From positions 3,162,001 to 3,226,000 of the forward strand of contig NZ_CP117167.1 in NCBI RefSeq assembly GCF_028596025.1: a DNA stretch of 64,000 nucleotides, in the 5' to 3' direction. The stretch is from Mucilaginibacter jinjuensis. GTDB taxonomy: Bacteria; Bacteroidota; Bacteroidia; Sphingobacteriales; Sphingobacteriaceae. The translations under genes were made by a program, and so were the position numbers. Positions 53,019 to 61,424 of this stretch are shown in pieces (position 1 is the first letter of the stretch; each line of letters begins with the position of its first letter). Under the pieces are notes generated by a model. It saw only the letters and a list, made by a program, of their open reading frames with translations, searched no databases and was not told where the DNA came from.

Positions 53019-53114
53019 CCCAACCCGTCATTGCGAGGTACGAAGCAATCGCGAACTATACAGAACCGCTCTGTAAATCGGGGATTGCTTCGTACCTCGC
53101 AATGACGGGTTGGG
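53019..53114. repeat. REP-like palindromic element, copy 2 (32-bp perfect arms)
   Basis: Arm 53019-53050, 32 bases long and including CGTCATTGCGAGGTACGAAG, is repeated as its exact reverse complement at 53083-53114, around a 32-base loop containing GAACTATACAGAACCGC. Copy 1 at 38085 shares the GTCATTGCGAGG core and the GCAATCGCGAACT part. Confidence 0.9.
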
Positions 53115-53128
53115 TTATTTTTGCAGTC

Positions 53129-54526
53129 TTACAACTCATAAACCAATCCCTTTTCAGGAATCACAACCGGATAATCCTCAGCTTCTAATCCCGCGGCAAA
53201 AGCTTCCATACTTTGTGGATCACCATGTACCAGGAATATTTGCTTCAATTTGGCCTTATCCTGCTGTTTAACGGTGTTCATTAAATCTTCGTGATCTCCG
53301 TGGGCACTGAATAGGTCTGTCTGTTTGATAGTCGCATACACGGCTAATTCGCGGTCTTTAATGTGCACGATAGGATCGCCACGTAATAAGCGATGGCCTA
53401 AAGTTCCTTTAGCACAATAACCGATGAAAAGGATGGTGCAGTAGTAATTTTGAATATTATAAAACAAGTGGTCCTGGATCCGGCCACCCTCCAGCATACC
53501 TGCTGATGATATGATAATGCAGGGTTCAAAATAATTTGAAATATCCCGGCTATCTTTTAGGTTCTCGATATAAGTAAGGTTGTCAAATTCAAATTCGTCA
53601 CCTTTTCTATTGTAGAAATCATGGGCCTCCTCATTCAACAAACTATGAAATTTGCGGAATGTCTGGGTTGAGCGCATGGCCAGCGGACTATCAACAAATA
53701 CTTTAACAGGCGGCAGTAAACCACTGCTAAAGATCTTGTTAAGCGAGTAAACCAATGATTGCGTACGCCCAATACTAAAGGCCGGGATAATTAACCTGCC
53801 GGTTTCTTTAATACAAGCTTTATCGATGGTCTCCACCAAAACCTCTTCAACGGTTTTACCTTTGGTATGATAACGACCTCCGTAGGTCGATTCTGTAACC
53901 AGATAATCAACCGGAGGGATAACCTCCGGGTCGTTCAGTACCGGGTAATTCTTGCGGCCAATATCGCCCGTAAAGGCAATAGATTTTTCAACGCCATTAT
54001 CATTGATCTTCAATACAGCAGCGGCTGCGCCTAAAAGGTGGCCAACGGATATAAAGGTTAGCTCGATATTACCTGTCAATCTGAATGGGCGGTTAAAGCC
54101 AATAGTAACAAAACGGTCAACCGTATCCATTACATGCTTGTGCAGGTACAATGGCTGGCTGCTACCGTGGTTGTGATGCTTGCCACGGCCACGTTTGCGG
54201 CTGCCTTGTGCTTTGTTCATAAATATGCTCACCGAGTCCATCATCAGCATTTCGGCTAAATCGGCAGTAGGTGGGGTGCATAAAATCTGACCATTGAAGC
54301 CTAAACGCACTAAGGTTGGCAGGTTGCCGGAATGATCGATGTGGGCGTGAGTTAAAATCACCACATCAATTTCTTCGGGCCTGAAAGGAAAGTTTTCGTT
54401 AGAGATAGTGCTACGTTCGCGTTCATAATCGAGCCCGCAGTCTATCAATATTTTATATCCGGCAACATCAAGCAAATGCATGCTCCCTGTTACCTGACGG
54501 GCTGCCCCGTGTATGGTTAATTTCAT
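53129..54526 (-). CDS. MBL-fold beta-CASP RNA-processing nuclease-like protein
   Basis: 465 aa. N-terminal metallo-beta-lactamase core with HAHIDHSGNLPTLVRLGF (HxHxDH), IAFTGDIGRKNYPVL and a later His in SAHGDHEDL; a beta-CASP insert lies between about residues 200 and 370 (IIPAFSIGRTQSLVYSL, FVDSPLAMRSTQTFRKF, IISSAGMLEGGRIQDHL). It belongs to the CPSF73/RNase J-related group lacking KH or Pnp-type tails. RNA or DNA cleavage is expected. Single gene in the leftward direction. Confidence 0.93.
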   Translation of the reverse strand: MKLTIHGAARQVTGSMHLLDVAGYKILIDCGLDYERERSTISNENFPFRPEEIDVVILTHAHIDHSGNLPTLVRLGFNGQILCTPPTADLAEMLMMDSVSIFMNKAQGSRKRGRGKHHNHGSSQPLYLHKHVMDTVDRFVTIGFNRPFRLTGNIELTFISVGHLLGAAAAVLKINDNGVEKSIAFTGDIGRKNYPVLNDPEVIPPVDYLVTESTYGGRYHTKGKTVEEVLVETIDKACIKETGRLIIPAFSIGRTQSLVYSLNKIFSSGLLPPVKVFVDSPLAMRSTQTFRKFHSLLNEEAHDFYNRKGDEFEFDNLTYIENLKDSRDISNYFEPCIIISSAGMLEGGRIQDHLFYNIQNYYCTILFIGYCAKGTLGHRLLRGDPIVHIKDRELAVYATIKQTDLFSAHGDHEDLMNTVKQQDKAKLKQIFLVHGDPQSMEAFAAGLEAEDYPVVIPEKGLVYEL

Positions 54527-54529
54527 TCT

Positions 54530-54687
54530 GTAAGTTGGACGTATTACGTTGTACGTTTAAACACGTTAACTATCCCTAAGTTTTAATATAAGTTTGATGT
54601 AATATAACACGTTTATATTTAGCAGCAAAATGTTGTTGTAAGGAGTTAAACGTCAAACGTATAACGTCCTACGTACAACATTCTACG
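54530..54687. repeat. Word-iterated inverted repeat (ACGTTGTACGTT type)
   Basis: Left arm 54530-54560 (GGACGTATTACGTTGTACGTTTAA) and right arm about 54646-54687 (TTAAACGTCAAACGTATAACGTCC and onward) are reverse complements with about 4 mismatches in 24. The right end runs into the 3' end of the ABC transporter gene. Confidence 0.7.
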
Positions 54688-56512
54688 CTTCTAATTGCAG
54701 TTGACTTAAATAACGGTACAGGCCTGTTTCATTGTGCATTAACTCTGCATGGCTACCGGTTTCGGTGATGGTACCTTTGTCTAAAACGATAATTTTATCT
54801 GCTTCGCGAATGGTTGATAAGCGGTGAGCAATGATGATTGATGTACGGTCTTTCATCAATACTTCCAAAGCTTCCTGTACCAAACGTTCTGATTCAGAAT
54901 CTAATGATGATGTAGCCTCATCCAAAATTAAGATAGATGGGTTTCTCAATAAAGCCCTTGCAATGGCAATACGCTGGCGCTGGCCGCCTGATAGTTTAAC
55001 ACCACGTTCGCCAACCAAAGTGTCATAACCTTCAGGGAAGTTACTGATAAAATTATGTGCATTAGCTTTCTTAGCAGCCTCAATAACTTCTTCACGGTTC
55101 GAACCCAATTTACCGTAAGCAATGTTTTCTAATATACTTCCGCCAAACAATAACACATCCTGAGGAACAATAGCAACCTGGTTACGGATGTCAGTCAATG
55201 CAAACTCATCAGCCGGTTTACCATCAAAAGTAATATTTCCGTTTTGCGGATGATAGAATTGCAGGATCAGCGAGGCCATAGTTGATTTACCTGAGCCACT
55301 TGGGCCTACAATGGCAATCTTTTGTCCAGCTGCGGCATCAAAAGAAACGCCTTTAAGCACTTCAATTTCGGGACGGGAAGGGTAGTGGAAGTTTACATTA
55401 TTGAAGCTGATGTTGCCGTCAATTCTCTTTTTAACTTTATTTTCTTCTGCGTCGATTGATACTTCTTCGCCTTCTTCGGCCAGTATTTCTAATACACGTT
55501 CGCTCGAGCCTACTGCCTTTTGGATGTTAGCATACAAATCTGGCAAACTACCCATTGCGGCACTGATAAAGGCAGCATAAACAATAAAGGTTGTCAGTTT
55601 ACCAAAGGTAAATCCATTATCATGAATGGATACCAAATACGAGCCGTACCAGATCTCACCAAAAATAGTCCCGAATAAACAGAATACAATAAATGCCCCG
55701 AATAAGCCGCGATATTTAGAACCTTTAATAGCTAAATTAACTACATCGCGCAGGTTTTTATCATAACGTGCAGCCTCAAAAGCTTCGTTTACAAACGCCT
55801 TAACGTTGGCTATGCCTTGCAGGGTTTCTTCAACAATGGTATTAGAATCGGCCAGTTTATCCTGCGCCTGGCGTGATAGCTTACGGATAAATTTGCCGAA
55901 GAATATAGCTGTTGCAATTAAAAACGGTAATACGATTAACAGGGCGAAAGTTAATTTGATAGATACCACCATCAACAAAATGATACCACCAACTAAGATG
56001 ATGATCTGGCGGATAGCCTCGGCAATTGTAGTAGTTAAGGTGTCCTGTATCTGCGATAGATCGGCTGAAATACGGCTGTTTAATTCGCCAACCCGACGGT
56101 TAGAGAAGAAGTTCATCGGCAGTGTAATCAGCTTAAAATAAGTATCGCGACGGATATCGGCCAGTGATTTCTCGGCCACCTGCACAAACCAGGTAATGCG
56201 GAAATAAGATACAAAGGCCTGTACAAATAGCACGGCTATAGCAACCTCACCAATAGTAGTTAAGTTGGCAGGCATAAAAGCGTAACGTTGTTTACCTTGT
56301 GCAGCATCGATCAAAGCCCCAAAGAAACCCGGAAATGCCAAGCCGGTTAAGCTTGATAGTACCAGGAAAATAAGGCCGCCTATAAATTTGGCTTTGTATG
56401 GTTTAATATAACTTAAAAGCTTGCCGATGTTCTGCAGGCTTTGTTTATTTAATTTTGCTTTTGGTAACTCTTTCTCAGCAGCGTTTCCGCTGTTTAATCT
56501 TTGTCGCGCCAT
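54683..56512 (-). CDS. ABC exporter, fused permease and ATPase (MsbA-like)
   Basis: 609 aa half-transporter: six TM helices (residues 40-330) then the nucleotide-binding domain with Walker A GPSGSGKST, Q-loop PQDVLLFGGS, signature LSGGQRQRIAIARAL, Walker B ILILDEATSSLDSES and the H-loop IIAHRLSTI. The architecture fits lipid A flipping (MsbA) or drug export. With many LPS genes in the window the MsbA role is attractive but cannot be proven from sequence. The gene lies upstream of a 180-aa unknown in the same direction with a 26-base gap. Confidence 0.93.
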   Translation of the reverse strand: MARQRLNSGNAAEKELPKAKLNKQSLQNIGKLLSYIKPYKAKFIGGLIFLVLSSLTGLAFPGFFGALIDAAQGKQRYAFMPANLTTIGEVAIAVLFVQAFVSYFRITWFVQVAEKSLADIRRDTYFKLITLPMNFFSNRRVGELNSRISADLSQIQDTLTTTIAEAIRQIIILVGGIILLMVVSIKLTFALLIVLPFLIATAIFFGKFIRKLSRQAQDKLADSNTIVEETLQGIANVKAFVNEAFEAARYDKNLRDVVNLAIKGSKYRGLFGAFIVFCLFGTIFGEIWYGSYLVSIHDNGFTFGKLTTFIVYAAFISAAMGSLPDLYANIQKAVGSSERVLEILAEEGEEVSIDAEENKVKKRIDGNISFNNVNFHYPSRPEIEVLKGVSFDAAAGQKIAIVGPSGSGKSTMASLILQFYHPQNGNITFDGKPADEFALTDIRNQVAIVPQDVLLFGGSILENIAYGKLGSNREEVIEAAKKANAHNFISNFPEGYDTLVGERGVKLSGGQRQRIAIARALLRNPSILILDEATSSLDSESERLVQEALEVLMKDRTSIIIAHRLSTIREADKIIVLDKGTITETGSHAELMHNETGLYRYLSQLQLEA

Positions 56513-56538
56513 TTGTAATTCAAAGCAGCTAAATTACG

Positions 56539-57081
56539 TTAAATCGCACGTTTTTTGGCCTTGATCCATAAAATTGACGTTACAATGAACAGTATCAACG
56601 AGATAATTAGCCAGAACTTCAGTTTTGCTTCAGTTTTATCTGCGTTTTGTACGGTCATTTTCATCTTTTCGTTCTGATCGCGCAGCTTATTGATGGTACT
56701 CATGTAGGCCAGTGAGTTATCTTCCGTTTCTTTTACCTTGGTTTGGATGGTTTGCTGCTGAAAATTGCGGTAATCGAGCTGGTTGTTTTTGAGTGTTAGC
56801 AGCACTTTAGTCTGCTGCAAAATATCATTGTCGGTGTGTACAATATCCATCAGAATATCATTCGAGCGCCGGATGTCTTTCTTGGTCTGCATCCCAAAAA
56901 TGCCGGAATGATGGCTCAGGCTGGCATCATACTGGCCAAATTTAGCGGCACGTGCAGCCAGCATATCATTAATTTTTTTACGCTGATTCTGATAAGCAAG
57001 CGAATCGGCATTGGGCTGGGCATATACCATACCACAAGCCAGGCAGATGGCTGCCAGCAACAAAAGTTTTTTCATAAGCAA
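56539..57081 (-). CDS. Exported coiled-coil protein with C-terminal membrane anchor
   Basis: 180 aa: signal peptide (CGMVYAQ), helical coiled-coil region (about 30-140, QTKVKETEDNSLAYMSTINKLRDQNEKMKM in consecutive heptads), one TM helix at 153-172 and a basic tail (KAKKRAI). No family recognised. The start may be the third codon (57075). The topology suggests a periplasmic rod anchored at the inner membrane. Gap of 10 bases to the SAM hydrolase gene suggests cotranscription. Confidence 0.75.
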   Translation of the reverse strand: MLMKKLLLLAAICLACGMVYAQPNADSLAYQNQRKKINDMLAARAAKFGQYDASLSHHSGIFGMQTKKDIRRSNDILMDIVHTDNDILQQTKVLLTLKNNQLDYRNFQQQTIQTKVKETEDNSLAYMSTINKLRDQNEKMKMTVQNADKTEAKLKFWLIISLILFIVTSILWIKAKKRAI

Positions 57082-57091
57082 GAGGGTTAGA

Positions 57092-57868
57092 TTATTGAAA
57101 ATCTATAATCACGCTGTCACCGAGATTTAAACCTAATAACCCGCTTGCATTGCCTTTGTTTATGGCAATTTCTAAATGGTCGCTAATGCCGAATAAACAA
57201 AGCTTTTCGCCTTCGGGTACTTCATTGTAGTGCCAGCTCAAATGGGTAATGGTTTCGTTACGCTTAAAGTAAAGGGTAAAGCGGCGGCCGTGCTGCACTT
57301 TGTTAAAGAAATCTTTCGTGATATTAGTGATCACGTTCTGGAAAGAGTCGATATAAATGACCACACCTTTAATGAGGTTTCGCTCAACTGTAGGTTGTAA
57401 ATTCATTTTCTTTTCGGTGCCGCTAACAGGGATGCCTACTTCTGTTAGCTTACCACCCTGTGCCAAATGGCAGGCCGCTTTTACAAAAATATCGGCCAGG
57501 GGGAAGTGCAAAAACTTCAGGTCCTGCATAATGTTAAGCTCCACAATTTCATCGGGTTCGGTGCCAAACATCAGGCAAAAAATGCCATTATCGGCCCCAA
57601 CAAAAAAGTGCCCTTTGTAACTAACTGCGATATAACGCGTATGAGCATTGTATACAGTATCAATACCAATTAAATGCACTGTTCCTTTAGGGAAGTAGTG
57701 ATAGCTGTTTTTGAGTATAAATGCGGCCTGCTGTACGTTGAAGGCCGCTACACTGTGTGTAATATCAATAATATTAACATTTGGCAACAGACTTAATATG
57801 CTACCTTTAAGGGCAGCCTGGTAGATATCTTTATCTCCCAGATCGGTTGTTAATGTTATTATGGGCAT
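57092..57868 (-). CDS. S-adenosyl-L-methionine hydroxide adenosyltransferase (DUF62)
   Basis: 258 aa enzyme that converts SAM plus water to adenosine and methionine. Family pattern present: MPIITLTTDLGDKDIYQAALKG (Asp near the N-terminus), NVNIIDITHSVAAFNVQQAAF, KGTVHLIGIDTVYN and FFVGADNGIFCLMFG, and a C-terminal beta-barrel domain (LCLFGISDHLEIAINKGNASGLLGL). The Asp/Arg/His trio of the hydroxide class cannot be fully checked by eye. Divergent from phoH. Confidence 0.92.
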   Translation of the reverse strand: MPIITLTTDLGDKDIYQAALKGSILSLLPNVNIIDITHSVAAFNVQQAAFILKNSYHYFPKGTVHLIGIDTVYNAHTRYIAVSYKGHFFVGADNGIFCLMFGTEPDEIVELNIMQDLKFLHFPLADIFVKAACHLAQGGKLTEVGIPVSGTEKKMNLQPTVERNLIKGVVIYIDSFQNVITNITKDFFNKVQHGRRFTLYFKRNETITHLSWHYNEVPEGEKLCLFGISDHLEIAINKGNASGLLGLNLGDSVIIDFQ

Positions 57869-57972
57869 TACTTTTTTAAATATTTATTGTTAATCTTGTA
57901 CAAGCGATTACAAGCTGCAAATATTCAAATTTTTTAAGCATAAAAAATCTGTTACTCTAAAATCAATTCATA

Positions 57973-58932
57973 TTGAACGAACTTAAATTATCTTTAGAGA
58001 ATATAAACCCAGCCGTATTGTGGGGTCCTAATAATGATCATTTTGAAATTATTAAGAAGCAATACCCTAAACTTAAGATTGTTGCGCGTGGCAGCGAAGT
58101 TAAAATTTTAGGCGATGATCACGAACTAACCGTGTTCGGAGAAAAATTTCAACATCTGCTAAATCACGTCGAAAAATTCGACAATCTCAATATTACCGAC
58201 ATCGAACGCATTCTTGGATCGAAGGTACAGCAACCTGTGACCGATCCTGCTGCGAACGATAAATCGACCACGGGCGAGGTCATCGTATTTGGCCCTAACG
58301 GTATTATGGTTAAGGCCCGCACGGCCAACCAGCGCCGCATGGTTGATAGCATCAACACCAGCGATATTTTGTTTGCCATTGGCCCTGCAGGTACGGGTAA
58401 AACTTATACCGCTGTTGCACTGGCAGTAAGGGCGTTGAAAAACAAGGAAATTAAACGGATCATCTTAACCCGCCCGGCTGTAGAAGCGGGGGAGAACCTT
58501 GGGTTTTTACCGGGTGATTTAAAAGAAAAGATCGATCCATATCTGCGTCCGTTATATGATGCGTTGGACGATATGATCCCGGCTGAGAAGTTGAAAACCT
58601 ATCTGGAAAACCGTACTATTGAAATTGCTCCATTGGCATTTATGCGTGGCCGTACATTGGACAACTGTTTTGTAATATTGGATGAGGCGCAAAACGCCAC
58701 CGATATGCAATTGAAAATGTTTTTAACCCGTATGGGCCCAACCGCAAAGTTCATTGTAACCGGCGACGTAACCCAGATAGATTTACCTAAAAAACAGCAA
58801 TCTGGTTTACACACCGCCTTACGCATCCTTACCGACATTAAAGGCATCGACATTATTTACCTTACCGGCGAAGACGTGGTACGCCATAAACTGGTTCGGA
58901 AGATTCTGGAAGCCTACGGCGACATTCAATAA
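57973..58932 (+). CDS. PhoH-like ATPase, TTG start
   Basis: 319 aa. A KH-like N-terminal part (residues 30-90) precedes the PhoH P-loop domain: Walker A GPAGTGKTYTA near 137, RPAVEAGENLGFLPGDLKEK, Walker B CFVILDEAQNATDMQL, and FIVTGDVTQIDLPKKQQSGL. PhoH2/PhoL-type proteins act with YbeY in RNA handling. No ATG start exists: the frame is closed by TAA at 57958-57960 and TTG at 57973 begins the family-like N-terminus. A 35-base repeat arm starts just after the stop codon. Confidence 0.92.
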   Translation: MNELKLSLENINPAVLWGPNNDHFEIIKKQYPKLKIVARGSEVKILGDDHELTVFGEKFQHLLNHVEKFDNLNITDIERILGSKVQQPVTDPAANDKSTTGEVIVFGPNGIMVKARTANQRRMVDSINTSDILFAIGPAGTGKTYTAVALAVRALKNKEIKRIILTRPAVEAGENLGFLPGDLKEKIDPYLRPLYDALDDMIPAEKLKTYLENRTIEIAPLAFMRGRTLDNCFVILDEAQNATDMQLKMFLTRMGPTAKFIVTGDVTQIDLPKKQQSGLHTALRILTDIKGIDIIYLTGEDVVRHKLVRKILEAYGDIQ

Positions 58933-59078
58933 TTAGATATGAGATGTGAGATATTAGATTTGAGATAAAACAGCTTAGTCTTATATTTGCATCTCATATC
59001 TAAATTTAGACAAGAGATGCTTTAAGATTATATGATTTTATGGCATCTCATATCTCATATCTAAAATCTCATATCTAA
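58933..59078. repeat. Word-iterated inverted repeat (GAGATAT type) carrying the purC promoter
   Basis: Left arm 58933-58966 and right arm 59045-59078 are reverse complements with 4 mismatches in 34; both are runs of GATATGAGAT-like words. A third copy lies between them (about 58989-59021, TGCATCTCATATCTAAA...AGAGATGC). The right arm ends in the A of the purC start codon. Confidence 0.88.
58960..58989 (+). promoter_or_regulatory. Promoter of purC within the repeat
   Basis: TTG (58960-58962), 19 bases, TATATTTG (58982-58989) give a full consensus promoter. Its -33 element lies in the left repeat arm and the leader crosses the right arm. Confidence 0.7.
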
Positions 59079-60022
59079 TGTACGCTATAAAAGAAACACA
59101 GTTTAACTTTCCTAATCAAACATCATTTTACAAAGGGAAGGTACGCGATGTGTATACTATCAATAACGAATACCTGGTAATGGTGGTGAGCGACCGCATA
59201 TCTGCTTTTGATGTGGTATTACCAGAGCCAATCCCTTACAAAGGCCAGGTGCTTAACCAAATTGCTGCCAAATTCTTAAAATCGACAGAAGATATTGTAC
59301 CTAACTGGGTAGTATCTGTACCAGATCCAAGCGTTACTATTGGCCGTATTTGTGAGCCGTTTAAGGTAGAGATGGTGATCCGCGGTTATTTGGCCGGCCA
59401 TGCATGGCGTGAGTATAGCGCAGGTAAACGCCAGGTTTGCGGCGTAAGCTTACCTGAAGGTTTAAAGGAAAACGATAAACTTCCTGAACCGATTATTACG
59501 CCGACTACTAAAGCATCGGTAGGGCACGATGAGGATATTTCGAGAGAAGACATCCTGGCTAAAGGTATTGTAAGCAGCGAAGACTACGAGCAGTTAGAAA
59601 AATATACACGTGCTGTATACCAACGCGGTACCGAAATTGCAGCTGCGCAAGATTTAATACTGGTTGATACCAAGTATGAGTTCGGCAAACATGATGGTAC
59701 AATTTACCTGATTGATGAGATCCATACACCAGACTCTTCACGTTATTTCTACAGCGAAGGTTATGAAGAGCGCCAGCAAAAAGGCGAGGCTCAAAAACAG
59801 CTTTCGAAAGAATTTGTTAGAAAATGGTTAATTGAAAATGGTTTCCAGGGTAAAGATGGACAAACAGTGCCTGAAATGACACCTAAAATTATTGAATCAA
59901 TCTCTGAAAGATATATCGAACTTTATAACAAAATAACCGGCGAAACCTTTGTTAAGCCAGAAGCAGGGGAGATATTGACAAGAGTTGAGAAAAATGTTAC
60001 GGCTGCACTTGCTGCTTTGTAA
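59078..60022 (+). CDS. purC: Phosphoribosylaminoimidazole-succinocarboxamide synthase
   Basis: 314 aa SAICAR synthetase of purine synthesis. Conserved blocks: [69 protein letters not shown] and [12 protein letters not shown]. Length matches the longer bacterial and fungal monofunctional type. It is not adjacent to other pur genes here. Start codon overlaps the end of a repeat arm. Confidence 0.97.
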   Translation: MYAIKETQFNFPNQTSFYKGKVRDVYTINNEYLVMVVSDRISAFDVVLPEPIPYKGQVLNQIAAKFLKSTEDIVPNWVVSVPDPSVTIGRICEPFKVEMVIRGYLAGHAWREYSAGKRQVCGVSLPEGLKENDKLPEPIITPTTKASVGHDEDISREDILAKGIVSSEDYEQLEKYTRAVYQRGTEIAAAQDLILVDTKYEFGKHDGTIYLIDEIHTPDSSRYFYSEGYEERQQKGEAQKQLSKEFVRKWLIENGFQGKDGQTVPEMTPKIIESISERYIELYNKITGETFVKPEAGEILTRVEKNVTAALAAL

Positions 60023-60077
60023 TTTTATTTATAACCAAAATAATTATATCTTAGCTTAATATTATAATCAGACAATA

Positions 60078-60455
60078 ATGAAGTTTGCAATTGATAAACA
60101 CGAGAAATACGTTGTGCTAAAGCTGAATGAATCGAAACTGAATTCATTGTTTACCCCGCAGCTTAAGTCAGAACTTATTCTTGTAAACGCCGAAGGGCAA
60201 AGGAATATTATCCTTGACCTGTGCCAGGTAAAGTTTGCCGATTCATCTGGTTTAAGCAGTTTATTGGTTGGCCACCGTTTATGTAAAAATGCCGAAGGTG
60301 TTTTTATCCTGTCTGGTTTAAGCGAAGCGGTTGCCCGTCTGATTACCATCTCTCAATTGGATAGCGTTTTAACCATTGTTCCTTCTGTTGAAGAAGCTGT
60401 TGACCTCGTTTTTATGGAGGAAATAGAAAAAGAACTAAAAAAAGAAGCAAAATAA
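60078..60455 (+). CDS. STAS-domain anti-sigma factor antagonist-like protein
   Basis: 125 aa SpoIIAA-like STAS domain: NIILDLCQVKFADSSGLSSLLVGH has the phosphorylatable-type Ser in DSSGLS, followed by AEGVFILSGLSEAVARLI. The C-terminus is an acidic-basic helix (FMEEIEKELKKEAK). No RsbW-type kinase is nearby. Spacing to rnz is 21 bases, so the two are probably cotranscribed. The partner is unknown. Confidence 0.9.
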   Translation: MKFAIDKHEKYVVLKLNESKLNSLFTPQLKSELILVNAEGQRNIILDLCQVKFADSSGLSSLLVGHRLCKNAEGVFILSGLSEAVARLITISQLDSVLTIVPSVEEAVDLVFMEEIEKELKKEAK

Positions 60456-60476
60456 GCCAAGTTATGTTTAGCCTTC

Positions 60477-61394
60477 ATGAAGTTTGAAGTAACTATACTT
60501 GGCAGCAGCTCGGCAACTCCCATATATAACAGAAATCCTACTGCGCAGGCGCTTAATATTAATGAGCGTTTGTACCTTATTGATTGCGGCGAAGGCACTC
60601 AACAGCAAATGCTAAAGTTTGATGTAAAGGCTAGCCGTATTGATCATATCTTTATCAGCCATTTGCATGGCGATCATTATCTAGGCCTGGTAGGTTTATT
60701 ATCTTCATTACATCTTAACGGTCGTGTAAAGCCGCTGAAACTGTTTGGTCCGCCTGCTTTGAAGGAGATCATAGATATTCAGTTTAAGTATTCAGAAACC
60801 ACCCTGCATTACGAGCTCGAATTTTATCCCACTGATCCCAGCGGCCCGCAGATAATTCTGGAGAATCACGATATTATTGTAGAAACTATCCCGCTCGATC
60901 ACCGCATTGCCTGTACTGGCTTTATTTTCAAACAAAAGAAAACACTGCGTAAACTGATTAAAGAGAAGATAGAAGCGCTTGAAATCCCGGTTAGTTTTTA
61001 CTCACAACTAAAACGTGGATTAAATTATGTAGCTCCAGATGGTACAGTTTATCACAACGATGAACTCACCATTGATTCTGTTGCACCCAAAATGTACGCC
61101 TATTGCTCGGATACATTGTACAATCAACAATACTTTGAGCAGATAGCGAATGCCAATTTGCTATACCACGAAGCTACGTTTCTGCACAATATGCTAGACC
61201 GTGCCTTGCAAACACACCATACAACCGCATGGCAGGCTGCTGACGTAGCTTTACAGACTAATGCACAGCAATTACTCATCGGCCACTTTTCTGCGCGTTA
61301 CAAGACTTTAAATGAGCTTTTGGATGAAGCCAGGAGCGTGTTCCCTAATACGGAACTTGCTATAGAAGGAAAAACGTTTACAATAGGAGCGTAG
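60477..61394 (+). CDS. rnz: Ribonuclease Z
   Basis: 305 aa tRNA 3'-processing endonuclease of the metallo-beta-lactamase fold. ILGSSSATPIYNRNPTAQAL at the N-terminus, the HLHGDHYLGLVGLL metal motif, LDHRIACTGFIFK and the C-terminal GHFSARYK are typical. Two tRNAs in this window do not encode CCA (22101-22180, 26481-26562), so a processing enzyme of this kind is needed. The 3' end of the gene forms half of a terminator stem. Confidence 0.96.
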   Translation: MKFEVTILGSSSATPIYNRNPTAQALNINERLYLIDCGEGTQQQMLKFDVKASRIDHIFISHLHGDHYLGLVGLLSSLHLNGRVKPLKLFGPPALKEIIDIQFKYSETTLHYELEFYPTDPSGPQIILENHDIIVETIPLDHRIACTGFIFKQKKTLRKLIKEKIEALEIPVSFYSQLKRGLNYVAPDGTVYHNDELTIDSVAPKMYAYCSDTLYNQQYFEQIANANLLYHEATFLHNMLDRALQTHHTTAWQAADVALQTNAQQLLIGHFSARYKTLNELLDEARSVFPNTELAIEGKTFTIGA

Positions 61395-61413
61395 CTGCTA
61401 TTGTAAACGTTTT
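61371..61413. terminator. Bidirectional terminator overlapping the rnz stop codon
   Basis: AAAACGTTTACAATAG (61371-61386, inside rnz) and CTATTGTAAACGTTTT (61398-61413) pair perfectly around 11 bases that include the rnz TAG. It can end rnz and the convergent mlaD-type gene. Confidence 0.85.
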
Positions 61414-61424
61414 GAAATAATCTC

